Source: JBCCGE01 sp039029455
GTDB lineage: Bacteria > Pseudomonadota > Gammaproteobacteria > Arenicellales > Poriferihabitantaceae
Assembly (NCBI GenBank): GCA_039029455.1
Contig: JBCCGE010000034.1
Span: 1-33,142, forward strand
Reading direction: 5' to 3'
DNA: 33,142 nucleotides
Below are positions 24,718 through 33,142 of this stretch, piece by piece. Below the pieces are notes generated by a model, which was not told the origin of the DNA, ran no database searches, and was given only the letters and a program-made list of their open reading frames with translations. The position numbers were made by a program, and so were the translations under genes. Position 1 is the first letter of the stretch; every line of letters starts with the position of its first letter.

Positions 24718-24843
24718 TCAGCCGTCGCTCGATTGATTTTCGGACTGTTCACTCTCAGAAGTCTCGGGGAGATACAGCGGACCCTTTTGTCCGCAGGCCG
24801 AGAGTGCGAACACAGCGCAGATTAACAAAGCCCAAATTTTCAT
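24718..24843 (-). CDS. lptM: LptM (YifL)-type small lipoprotein
   Basis: A 41-residue reading frame from ATG 24843 to TGA 24718-24720. It has a short signal with lipobox LSAC (C17), followed by GQKGPLYLPE, the hallmark of the LptM/YifL family, and an acidic Ser/Glu tail. In E. coli LptM is an outer-membrane lipoprotein that assists maturation of the LPS translocon LptD. An AAGAG ribosome-binding site lies about 9-10 bases upstream. It sits 76 bases upstream of lysA, its usual neighbour. Sequence and context agree, so confidence is high despite the small size. Confidence 0.9.
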   Translation of the reverse strand: MKIWALLICAVFALSACGQKGPLYLPETSESEQSENQSSDG

Positions 24844-24924
24844 AACCCAATCTCTTTAAGTCACAGAATGCGAACGTGTCGTCCGCGAAGTGGTATCTCT
24901 CAGTCAACGCGAGATTGAAACCAA

Positions 24925-26331
24925 CTACTCTTTAGCCATCGCGTTGCGACGTGCTTCGAGCCCCAGGATGACGTCCCGCGCGGCTTTCTTAACCCGCGAC
25001 GGAGCCGTTCCACCGACGTGATCTCTGGCGTTCACAGAACCTTCCAGCGTAAGGATAGTATACACGTCATCGTCAATAGACGAGCTAAAATCTCGCAGCG
25101 TCTCAAGGTCCAGATCTGCCAGATCAACCCCCTTCTCGACAGCATGTTTGACAGTGTTTCCCACAACCTCGTGCGCATCCCGAAAAGCCAGACCTTTGCG
25201 CACCAGGTAGTCTGCAAGATCTGTCGCAGTCGCGTATCCCTTGTTAGCAGCCTCATAGAGTTTTTCTGCATCCGGCTGCATACCCGGAAGCATTGCAGCA
25301 AATATCTGCAGGCACTGCTCCAGAGTATCGATCGAATCAAACAATGGCTCCTTGTCTTCCTGATTGTCCCGATTGTAGGTAAGCGGTTGTGCCTTCATCA
25401 GCACCAGAAGCGATGTCAGATTTCCAATAACACGTGCGCTTTTTCCACGCGTAAGTTCTGCCATATCCGGGTTCTTTTTTTGCGGCATGATGCTCGATCC
25501 GGTGCAAAATGCCTCGCCCAGATCAACGAATCCGAAAGCATCTGAGCTCCACAGGACCAGCTCTTCTGCCATACGTGATAGATGCACCATGGTTATCGCT
25601 GCAGCAGCATTGAATTCCATCGCGAAATCGCGATCAGAGACCGAATCAAGGGAATTCGCAGACGGCCCATCAAAGCCCAGTTCGGTGGATGTCATATGCC
25701 GATCAATCGAAAAGCTGGTGCCCGCCAGTGCTGCACAGCCCAGAGGAGATATGTTGAGCCGCTTTCTGCAATCAATGAACCGGGAGTAATCGCGTTCAAG
25801 CATCTCATTCCATGCAAGCATATGGTGACCAAAAGTCACAGGCTGGGCTGTTTGCATGTGGGTGAATCCCGGCATCACGGTATCGTGATATGTGGCGGCC
25901 TTCTGCGCCAGCTCGGATTGCGCGCGTGAGATCGAATTGGTAATCCGATCAATACTGTCCCGGACAAACAAGCGAATATCAGTGGCAACCTGATCGTTTC
26001 GGGAACGCGCAGTGTGCAATTTTTTCCCTGCCTCTCCGATACGCTCGGTGAGCATGGCCTCGATATTCATATGCACGTCTTCGTAGGCGATTTTCCAATC
26101 CATGCTGTTGCCTTCGATATCGGTCTCAATATTCTTCAAACCCGCTTCAATTTTGTTAAATTCGTCCGCTGTCAATACACCGACGTCGGCCAGCATTCGC
26201 GCGTGGGCAATCGATCCCGCAATATCGTGTTTATAGAGCCGCCAGTCGAAGCTCACTGATTCAGAAAATGACTCCATAAGGTCGTTGGTGGAGGTGGAAA
26301 AACGCCCTCCCCAGAGTTTGGCTTTTTGCAT
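24925..26331 (-). CDS. argH: Argininosuccinate lyase
   Basis: A 468-residue protein from ATG 26331, which begins MQKAKLWGGRF as is usual; an ATG eight codons earlier is less likely, and GGTGA lies just before 26331. The fumarase/aspartase superfamily signature GSSIMPQKKNP is at 278-288 with catalytic S280; TARSRNDQV (108-115) and PGFTHMQ (154-160) form the rest of the site. It splits argininosuccinate into arginine and fumarate, the last step of arginine synthesis. It is divergent from algZ-algR, as in pseudomonads. Confidence 0.96.
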   Translation of the reverse strand: MQKAKLWGGRFSTSTNDLMESFSESVSFDWRLYKHDIAGSIAHARMLADVGVLTADEFNKIEAGLKNIETDIEGNSMDWKIAYEDVHMNIEAMLTERIGEAGKKLHTARSRNDQVATDIRLFVRDSIDRITNSISRAQSELAQKAATYHDTVMPGFTHMQTAQPVTFGHHMLAWNEMLERDYSRFIDCRKRLNISPLGCAALAGTSFSIDRHMTSTELGFDGPSANSLDSVSDRDFAMEFNAAAAITMVHLSRMAEELVLWSSDAFGFVDLGEAFCTGSSIMPQKKNPDMAELTRGKSARVIGNLTSLLVLMKAQPLTYNRDNQEDKEPLFDSIDTLEQCLQIFAAMLPGMQPDAEKLYEAANKGYATATDLADYLVRKGLAFRDAHEVVGNTVKHAVEKGVDLADLDLETLRDFSSSIDDDVYTILTLEGSVNARDHVGGTAPSRVKKAARDVILGLEARRNAMAKE

Positions 26332-26434
26332 CAAATCACCGAGAAAACAAGACAAATGGCACGATCAGGACGCCTCTTTCAGCCCTTCACGAATCAAAAA
26401 CTACCATTCGTCGGATAAGTTTGAAATGTACTGA

Positions 26435-26578
26435 AGAGGTAGTTTAACCTCTATCTCAACAAGCTAAAACTTGTTGTTCTGTCAGGTCATTACCCCCTTC
26501 AGCAGACACCCCCATTCTGTTTGATCTGTCAGAAATATTTGCTCCCCTGCCGGAATACCGGCCGGGGAGTTTTCTTTT
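26435..26578 (+). ncRNA. Candidate small RNA or algZ leader with three stem-loops
   Basis: In the argH-algZ gap the plus strand has three successive hairpins. AGAGGT/ACCTCT (26435-26452) and CAACAAG/CTTGTTG (26457-26476) are perfect stems, and the third is the strong terminator hairpin at 26542-26569. No plus-strand gene lies upstream until 22045, so the terminator implies a transcript starting in this gap. The 5' end and promoter are not defined; TTGAAA at 26421 is a possible -35 with only a poor -10. It could be a stand-alone sRNA or an attenuated leader of algZ-algR. No known Rfam-type RNA was recognised by eye. The remaining 190 bases up to algZ show nothing clear. Confidence 0.4.
26542..26578 (+). 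terminator. Strong Rho-independent terminator (plus strand)
   Basis: An 11-bp GC-rich stem with one T/C mismatch and an AATA tetraloop (CTCCCC.GCCGG / CCGGC.GGGGAG, 26542-26569), followed by TTTTCTTTT at 26570-26578. The T-tract is on the plus strand only. It is among the best hairpin signals in the window. Confidence 0.85.
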
Positions 26579-26771
26579 GTGGGCACAGGAAATTGTCCTC
26601 TCCCAGGTTCGGAAAATAACACGAACTGTTGATTTTCAAATTCCAACGGCGGATTGCACACCGACCTGTATTCAGATATGGTTTTGACCCCGCAGATCAC
26701 TGCTGTTTGCGGCGCTGACTGGAAACAGCCCCGCTTACCCCTTTTAATTCCCTCAAGTTCCGAAATTTACA

Positions 26772-27809
26772 GTGCTGAATCGTAACTATCATCTCGATTT
26801 CGAACGTGGTCGATTTCCGTTTCGGCTGATTTTTATCAGCTTCGCTCTGCTGTTTATGGCATTGGGATTTTCCAACGGGACTTATTGGGATTCGGCAGTC
26901 ACACCTTTTCAACTGGTCATATTTGGTGGCGTTCTGCTTGTCTGGATACTGGTTTCTCTGATCATGCTGCGAATTCTTTACGGGCTGATAAGCAGTCGCA
27001 AGATTGCGGGGGGTATCTTTGTATGCTGGCTTACGATGACCGGTGTGGCACTGGTCATCTATCTGTTTTTACTGATTTATTCGGACTTCGATCCCGAGCG
27101 CCTGCGTCAGCTCACTCGTGGCGTCCTCACACCAACTACGGGTCGAACTCTGGTGATAATGGTTGCGGTGTTTTCTCCATTCCTGTTGTGGGTGGAAAGC
27201 GTTATTTTCGCCAACAAAGCCGCACTCGCCGCGATGGAAACCAAGACGTTCTCTAATCTTGATTTCAGGATTCGTCCTCATTTCCTGTTCAACACATTGA
27301 ACAGTGTAGCCGGACTGATCAGCATTCACCCCAAGAGAGCAGAGACAGCCCTTTATTATCTTGCCGACGTATTTCGTGTTGTGATGGCGGATAAGCGGCA
27401 ACTGGTGCCATTGAAAGCTGAACTTGATCTGGCGGAAAAGTACCTGTTTCTCGAGAAAACCCGACTTGGAGAGCGGTTAAAAATATCCAGCAAGATCGAC
27501 CCCAAGTCTGTAGGTATTCGTGTGCCCGTGCTGCTTTTGCAACCATTGCTCGAAAATGCGGTTTACCACGGAATTGAAACCCGATTCAAAGGTGGTACGA
27601 TCACGATGAACATCAGAGTCATCGACAACGAATTGATTATCAAAATCACCAACCCGCTTCCGGAAGGCAATATTAAGCGCGAGTCGGGAAACAAGGTCGC
27701 CCAGGATAACCTCAGAGACCGAATGACCAAATCATTTGGCCGAAAGTCGTCGTTGGATGCTTATCAGGCGGAGAGCAGCTACAACGTAATCGTTCGAATT
27801 CCGCTTTAG
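26772..27809 (+). CDS. algZ: LytS/AlgZ-type sensor histidine kinase
   Basis: A 345-residue protein starting at GTG. Four to five transmembrane helices (about 17-150) lead to a His_kinase (PF06580) domain with the phospho-acceptor H170 in RIRPHFLFNTLN and an N-box LLQPLLENAVYHGIE (N262). The later glycine-rich G-box is degenerate: GNKVAQDNLRDRM where other LytS kinases have GxGxGLxN. This resembles what is described for Pseudomonas AlgZ/FimS. Gene order (argH divergent, then a LytTR regulator 18 bases downstream) supports the AlgZ assignment. The signal is unknown; in Pseudomonas the pair controls alginate and type IV pili. Confidence 0.88.
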   Translation: MLNRNYHLDFERGRFPFRLIFISFALLFMALGFSNGTYWDSAVTPFQLVIFGGVLLVWILVSLIMLRILYGLISSRKIAGGIFVCWLTMTGVALVIYLFLLIYSDFDPERLRQLTRGVLTPTTGRTLVIMVAVFSPFLLWVESVIFANKAALAAMETKTFSNLDFRIRPHFLFNTLNSVAGLISIHPKRAETALYYLADVFRVVMADKRQLVPLKAELDLAEKYLFLEKTRLGERLKISSKIDPKSVGIRVPVLLLQPLLENAVYHGIETRFKGGTITMNIRVIDNELIIKITNPLPEGNIKRESGNKVAQDNLRDRMTKSFGRKSSLDAYQAESSYNVIVRIPL

Positions 27810-27827
27810 TCAGCCAGAGTCAACCAA

Positions 27828-28556
27828 GTGAAGTATTTGATAATTGATGATGAGCCAATCGCTCGCGTCAGATTGCGGGAGATGCTCGGTCGCATCGATC
27901 CCAGCGGATATATTCTTGAAGCTGAAAATGGCGAGGAGGCCATGTCCATTTACGAGCAGGAAGCCGCCGAAGTACTGCTCGTTGACATCCGCATGCCCGG
28001 CATTAGCGGGATTGAACTTGCCTATCATTTATCCGCTCTGGACAACCCGCCGGCGGTGATTTTTACGACGGCCTACAATGAATACGCACTCGAAGCCTTC
28101 GAGGCAAACGCCATCGACTATCTGCTGAAACCAATACAGCAGGACAGATTGAAACGCGCCTTAGCCAAGGCGGACCCGATTACGAAAAGTCAGGGGAATG
28201 CCCTCAAAGAGGGCGGCAGCCGGTCGCATATTGCCGTCAATCAAAAAGGAAAAATCAAACTCGTGCCGCTTCATCAGATTTGCTACTTCCGGGCGGAAAA
28301 CAAGTACGTGGCGGTAAGGACACGAGACGCTCGTTACCTGATCAATGAGACCCTCAATCAGCTTGAGGAGGACATGGACGATGAATTTATCCGGGTGCAT
28401 CGGAACGCGCTGATTTCGACGCGATTCCTGGAGGGCCTTGAAAAAATCGACGACAACCGCTGGTGTGTATTGTTTCAGGATATTGATGACAAACTGGAAA
28501 TCAGTCGTCGACAGACGCCTACCATACGACGCTGGTTACGAAACAAACCAATCTAG
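27828..28556 (+). CDS. algR: LytTR-family response regulator, AlgR-like
   Basis: A 242-residue protein starting at GTG. The receiver domain (about 1-120) has the acidic pair D7-D8, phospho-acceptor D53 in LLVDIRMPG, T80 and K101 (DYLLKP). A linker leads to a LytTR DNA-binding domain (about 135-240) with ICYFRAENKYVAVRT, FIRVHRNALIS and ISRRQTPTIRRWL. It forms a two-component system with the kinase 18 bases upstream. In Pseudomonas hemC follows algR; here the next gene is a convergent glutaredoxin whose stop codon overlaps this one within CTAG. The regulon cannot be read from the window. Confidence 0.92.
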   Translation: MKYLIIDDEPIARVRLREMLGRIDPSGYILEAENGEEAMSIYEQEAAEVLLVDIRMPGISGIELAYHLSALDNPPAVIFTTAYNEYALEAFEANAIDYLLKPIQQDRLKRALAKADPITKSQGNALKEGGSRSHIAVNQKGKIKLVPLHQICYFRAENKYVAVRTRDARYLINETLNQLEEDMDDEFIRVHRNALISTRFLEGLEKIDDNRWCVLFQDIDDKLEISRRQTPTIRRWLRNKPI

Positions 28557-28816
28557 GTTGATCCGTATTCCTGGTTAAGGAACGCGATGATATCTCGCGA
28601 CTCGGGCAACCATACTTCGTCGCCTTCATCGTTCGTATATCTCAGAACCGGAACCGTGCCTCTGCCAGTCGCGGATTGAAGCGCTTCCCGATGAGCACTG
28701 TCAGCCCAGATATTTCTGACATCAACATCGACCTTCAACTGGCCAACCACACGCATTACCCGGTAGCAGAATCCACAATAATTGCGAACATAAAGGGCCG
28801 GTCTGTTTTTGCTCAC
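28553..28816 (-). CDS. Glutaredoxin family protein
   Basis: An 87-residue protein from GTG 28816. The thioredoxin fold starts with PALYVRNYCGFCYRV, the CxxC being C14-GF-C17, followed by GTVPVL with the cis-Pro. It ends with an ESRDIIAFL helix typical of Grx-like proteins that bind glutathione. The frame is open further upstream (to 29023), but that part overlaps the divergent GST gene and has no domain character, so the short start is preferred. It probably reduces disulfides or glutathionylated proteins in the cytoplasm. The stop shares CTAG with algR. Confidence 0.85.
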   Translation of the reverse strand: MSKNRPALYVRNYCGFCYRVMRVVGQLKVDVDVRNIWADSAHREALQSATGRGTVPVLRYTNDEGDEVWLPESRDIIAFLNQEYGST

Positions 28817-28927
28817 TGTTGCTGCGATCAACGCTTGAATGTGTAGATGAAATGAGGACTCTGAAACGGATTGCAAGTTCCGGTATGGATTGGATATTCT
28901 GGAACAGTTACAACTCTGGAAACCAAT

Positions 28928-29560
28928 ATGCCTGAATTCAAATTGCACTGCTTCGCTCAATCCGGCAACGCCTACAAGGCTGCATTGATGCTTGCGTTGT
29001 GCGGCGCCGACTGGAAACCCCAATTTGTCGACTTTTTCAATGGCGAGACCCGCTCAGAATCGTTTCGCAAGCTGAATCCAATGGGCGAAGTCCCGGTACT
29101 GGAACACCGGGATGAAGTGTTCTCACAAAGCGGCGTAATACTCGATTATCTGGCCGATACCCTAAACCAGTTTGCAGCCACGAACGAGCAGAGCGCGAGA
29201 GAAATTCTCAGGTGGATTTTATTTGACAACCATAAACTGACGGGGTCAATTGCAGTACTGCGATTTTTGCGCACATTCACCCGGAACGGCGAAAACGACG
29301 TCACGCGCTTTTATGAAAATCGATCTAAAAACGCCCTGCAAACTCTCGAGAACCACCTTCAACAAAATCCGTTCGTTGTGGATCAGCAGCTGTCGATTGC
29401 CGACATTTCAATTTGCGGGTATCTCTACTATGACGACGAATTCGGATTTAGTCTGGGACAATACACGGCTATTCAAAAGTGGCTCGACAGTATAAGCGCA
29501 ATGCCGGGATGGCAGCACCCCTATGAAATGATGCCAGGACATCCGTTAACGCAAGCCTAG
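28928..29560 (+). CDS. Glutathione S-transferase family protein
   Basis: A 210-residue protein. The N-terminal thioredoxin-like domain has a likely activating Ser (S12 in FAQSGNAYK), the cis-Pro loop NPMGEVPVLEH (V55-P56) and SQSGVILDYLA, which binds the glutathione glutamate. The helical C-terminal domain includes LSIADISICGYLYY with the N-capping S-x-x-D. ATG 28928 is preferred to an ATG 19 codons earlier, because the fold begins directly after it. It is divergent from glutaredoxin by 111 bases; both are glutathione-dependent and may share control. The electrophile substrate is unknown. Confidence 0.92.
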   Translation: MPEFKLHCFAQSGNAYKAALMLALCGADWKPQFVDFFNGETRSESFRKLNPMGEVPVLEHRDEVFSQSGVILDYLADTLNQFAATNEQSAREILRWILFDNHKLTGSIAVLRFLRTFTRNGENDVTRFYENRSKNALQTLENHLQQNPFVVDQQLSIADISICGYLYYDDEFGFSLGQYTAIQKWLDSISAMPGWQHPYEMMPGHPLTQA

Positions 29561-30168
29561 CCGATTTTTGACAGCTTCATCAGCTTCTTCAGATCCTTCA
29601 GCAACAGGCTGGGATTCAGTTCCACAGGGATGATCATCATTGCATTTCCAATGGGATCCACAAGCACAGCGTCATCGCGATGTTTTGCATGGTTGCTGAA
29701 TATCGTCTGCAGCTGGCTGCCTAACGCCGGATCGATAGTCAATGCCCTGATCGCATCGGGATGCTCTGTCGACAGCCCTGAGAGCATCTGTTCATCAGGT
29801 GAAATCAGCAGCCTTTGCACCCTGTCCATATCCTTTCCAAGTGCAATCCGCGTCTGACGAGTATTGTATAGCGACGTCTCACAACTCGAATCGCAGACGG
29901 CCCCCATTATGTGAATAATGGTCCAGCGTTTTTCGAGTCGATCGAGATTAATGGTATTGCCCTGTATATCAGGCTGTTCAAAAGGCTGGAGCTTCCTGAC
30001 CGGCTCAATCAGTGGTGAGTGATTAACCAGTGAGCTGGTGGCACCGACTCCGCCGAGACCGTAGTACCAAAAAAATGCAACTGCTAATGGCCCGATAAAA
30101 CACGCCAGAACCATCAGCAACTTGACTCTTCCTCTTCGCACCTTTGACGGGTTTTCCTCTGAATTCAT
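29557..30168 (-). CDS. Membrane-anchored SCO/thioredoxin-like protein of the cytochrome oxidase assembly neighbourhood
   Basis: A 203-residue protein with an N-terminal basic tail, one transmembrane anchor (about 17-36) and a periplasmic thioredoxin-like domain. A CDSSC motif (C92, C96) follows WTIIHIMGAV in the place where SCO1/SenC proteins carry their CxxxC copper ligands. The distal conserved His of true SCO proteins is not obvious to me, so copper binding is uncertain. Genes of this type commonly sit beside SURF1 in proteobacterial cox operons, and SURF1 lies 19 bases upstream here. The stop codon overlaps the GST stop in CTAG. Confidence 0.72.
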   Translation of the reverse strand: MNSEENPSKVRRGRVKLLMVLACFIGPLAVAFFWYYGLGGVGATSSLVNHSPLIEPVRKLQPFEQPDIQGNTINLDRLEKRWTIIHIMGAVCDSSCETSLYNTRQTRIALGKDMDRVQRLLISPDEQMLSGLSTEHPDAIRALTIDPALGSQLQTIFSNHAKHRDDAVLVDPIGNAMMIIPVELNPSLLLKDLKKLMKLSKIG

Positions 30169-30187
30169 AGTCTTTAACTGCAGTGAA

Positions 30188-30895
30188 TTAATCTTTTCTC
30201 TTCAACCAGATGATGCCGAATATAGCGAGTACAAGGGCCAGGCCCCACCACTGGGCAGCATACGCGTAATGTCGCGACGGTTCGACGACGTTAGGTTGCC
30301 AAAGTCTCTTCAGTGACAGCGGATGATCGGCATCGATAACCAGAACCGCTTTTTCGACTTCGATTCCCAGCGCATCTCCCAGCGCATGTGCGTCAAAATA
30401 CTGGAACGTTCTGGGCCATTCGGTTCCTGGATAAATGGGGTCTCCCAGTGTAAAACCCAGATCAGGTCTGTACAGGGTTCCTTTCGGATAGTGTTCGGGT
30501 TTTTCAGCCGGCATCTCGACAGCGCTCCGGTCTCCAGACTGGTTCATCCAACCTCGATTAACCAATATCACTTTTCCGTCACCGTCGAGTAAGTATGGTG
30601 TGTAAACTTCAAAACCGACCTGACCTTCTGAAATTCGATTGTCCAGCAGAAAAGTGTTCCCGTGCAGCCATCTGCCCGCGAGCCTGACGGCTTTAAACTC
30701 GCCGGAGGTCAAAACGGTTACAACGGAATCGTGAGTGGTTTCGGACACTGTCTCGACTGTTGCCGATTCCGAAATGGAAAATTCGCTTTCCACCTCAGCT
30801 TTCTGCAGTCCCCGATTTAATTGCCAGTAACCTAAACCGAGCAGTACAGACATCCCGACACAAAACAGGATATAGCGTAAATATCGCAGGTGCAT
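30188..30895 (-). CDS. SURF1 family cytochrome oxidase assembly protein
   Basis: A 235-residue inner-membrane protein with the SURF1 layout: a TM helix at each end (about 7-25 and 210-230) and a periplasmic domain between. Signature segments are LGLGYWQLNRGLQK, RLAGRWLHGNTFLLDNR, GFEVYTPYLLDGDGKVILVNRGW, and HYAYAAQWWGLALVLAI at the C-terminus. SURF1 proteins help insert heme a into cytochrome c oxidase subunit I. No oxidase structural gene is within the window; these lie elsewhere or beyond the chaperonin genes. The start is 58 bases from the divergent DUF2909 gene. Confidence 0.93.
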   Translation of the reverse strand: MHLRYLRYILFCVGMSVLLGLGYWQLNRGLQKAEVESEFSISESATVETVSETTHDSVVTVLTSGEFKAVRLAGRWLHGNTFLLDNRISEGQVGFEVYTPYLLDGDGKVILVNRGWMNQSGDRSAVEMPAEKPEHYPKGTLYRPDLGFTLGDPIYPGTEWPRTFQYFDAHALGDALGIEVEKAVLVIDADHPLSLKRLWQPNVVEPSRHYAYAAQWWGLALVLAIFGIIWLKRKD

Positions 30896-30953
30896 TAACC
30901 TCGACTCACAATATAAAGATCACTCACTGCCCCGAGACACCGAATCCCCCGAC

Positions 30954-31166
30954 ATGCTTCTGTTCAAACTTATTATCGTCATTCTTCTACTGTTCGTAGT
31001 CGTAAGCCTGTTCACAGCGCTTTTTTTTCTGATCAAGGACCCAGGGAGTTCCAAACGGATCGTCAAGTCACTCACCGTTCGAATCAGTCTCTCGTTGTTT
31101 ATCATGGCTCTGCTGTTTGTCGGAGCTAAGTTCGGCATTATTGAGCCTCACGGGTTTGGTGAGTAG
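30954..31166 (+). CDS. DUF2909 twin-transmembrane protein
   Basis: A 70-residue protein with two hydrophobic helices (about 3-28 and 41-60) separated by a charged loop containing KDPGSSKRIVKSLTVRISLS. This is the pattern of the DUF2909 (twin transmembrane) family, which is found next to SURF1 in gammaproteobacterial cytochrome oxidase loci. It is divergent from SURF1. A role in oxidase assembly is only inferred from this association. Confidence 0.8.
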   Translation: MLLFKLIIVILLLFVVVSLFTALFFLIKDPGSSKRIVKSLTVRISLSLFIMALLFVGAKFGIIEPHGFGE

Positions 31167-31216
31167 GTGACTATAGGCGATTTTTAACGTTCGGAACCGA
31201 GTAAATCAAAAACCGC

Positions 31217-31238
31217 CCGGATCATTTTGTTGGTCCGG
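31217..31238 (+). terminator. Hairpin after DUF2909, possible weak terminator
   Basis: CCGGATCA and TGGTCCGG pair over 8 positions (one G-T wobble) around TTTTGT, with an alternative longer stem including CGCC/GGCG. It lies about 50 bases after the DUF2909 stop. The downstream T content is only moderate. Confidence 0.35.
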
Positions 31239-31260
31239 CGTTTCTATTTCGAAACCGCAT

Positions 31261-31289
31261 AAAAAAGGCCCCGTTAAAGGGGCCTTTTT
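31261..31289. terminator. Bidirectional intrinsic terminator between DUF2909 and groEL
   Basis: Six A, then GGCCCC (31267-31272), loop GTTAAA, GGGGCC (31279-31284) and five T. The A-run and T-run make it function on either strand. On the minus strand it lies about 20 bases after the groEL stop, the expected end of the groES-groEL transcript. Confidence 0.9.
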
Positions 31290-31309
31290 GTACGTCACGG
31301 GGGATTGAT

Positions 31310-32944
<1,635 letters not shown>

Positions 32945-32971
32945 TGTTAAAAATCCTCTAGCTATTCAGAT

Positions 32972-33142
32972 TTATTCGATCACGCCCATGATGTCGTCTT
33001 CACGCATCACAAGCACTTCTTCACCGTCGATTTTGACGTCGGTTCCGGAATATTTTCCGAAAAGAACCTTGTCACCGACTTTGACGTCCAGCCCACGCTG
33101 TTCGCCACGGTCCCAAACTTTTACATTACCGACAGCGACAAC
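32972..33142 (-). CDS. groS: Co-chaperonin GroES, truncated by window edge
   Basis: The 56 C-terminal residues are visible, reading off the right edge. They contain VGNVKVWDRGEQRGLDVKVGDKVLFGKYSG, VKIDGEEVLVMREDDIMGVIE and the TAA stop, typical of the GroES beta-barrel and roof. It caps the GroEL ring. It is the upstream gene of the groES-groEL operon; the start and promoter are not included. Confidence 0.96.
   Translation of the reverse strand, partial: VVAVGNVKVWDRGEQRGLDVKVGDKVLFGKYSGTDVKIDGEEVLVMREDDIMGVIE

Noticed and set aside
26482..26700. 72-codon minus-strand frame in the argH-algZ gap
   Set aside because: It reads through the terminator hairpin, its composition is not protein-like, and no ribosome-binding site is evident.
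28817..29023. Upstream extension of the glutaredoxin frame to 29023
   Set aside because: The extra 69 residues overlap the divergent GST gene and show no domain or signal; the Grx fold begins right after GTG 28816.

Overview
This 33.1 kb window looks like chromosomal core sequence of a gammaproteobacterium. Several neighbourhoods point that way: gmk-rpoZ-spoT, a small lptM lipoprotein gene directly upstream of lysA, argH divergent from an algZ/algR (LytS/LytTR) pair as in pseudomonads, a SURF1/SCO-like/DUF2909 trio typical of cytochrome oxidase loci, and groES-groEL. Two outer-membrane barrel genes, lipoproteins and an RND pump show a Gram-negative envelope. I cannot name the species. I saw no tRNA or rRNA gene, CRISPR array, insertion sequence or phage gene.

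Layout. 1-4186 (+): an envelope-flavoured run with a truncated FemAB-like acyltransferase, a single-pass protein with seven BON-like repeats, a UbiA-type prenyl-phosphate transferase, an unlisted 42-residue membrane protein and a YiiX-type (C92) cysteine hydrolase. 4295-5299 (-): a soluble Hanks-type Ser/Thr kinase, followed by a 590-base non-coding stretch. 5890-12145 (+): yicC, gmk, rpoZ, spoT, a low-molecular-weight Tyr phosphatase, a YkuD L,D-transpeptidase and nagZ. The last four overlap and are probably translationally coupled. 12245-19549 (-): a lipoprotein coupled to a barrel/DUF4329 protein, a DMT transporter, and an RND pump with its adaptor. 19633-22045 (+): a thiamine-pyrophosphokinase-like protein, aroE and a cytosolic 5'-nucleotidase. 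22148-26331 (-): an unclassified outer-membrane barrel, lysA, lptM and argH. 26772-28556 (+): algZ and algR. 28553-30895: glutaredoxin (-), GST (+), SCO-like (-) and SURF1 (-). 30954-31166 (+): DUF2909. 31310-33142 (-): groEL and the 3' part of groES.

How the genes work together. The spoT block joins nucleotide homeostasis (Gmk makes GDP; SpoT handles (p)ppGpp), the RNA polymerase omega subunit, and peptidoglycan crosslinking and recycling (Ldt, NagZ). lysA supplies lysine from diaminopimelate, aroE serves the shikimate pathway and argH serves arginine synthesis.

Most worth a second look: the signal-peptide/barrel/DUF4329 protein with its coupled lipoprotein; a strong plus-strand terminator at 26542-26578 with no plus-strand gene for 4.5 kb upstream, suggesting an sRNA or an algZ leader; a spoT that appears to start at CTG; the seven-repeat BON protein; and the TPK-like gene overlapping aroE.
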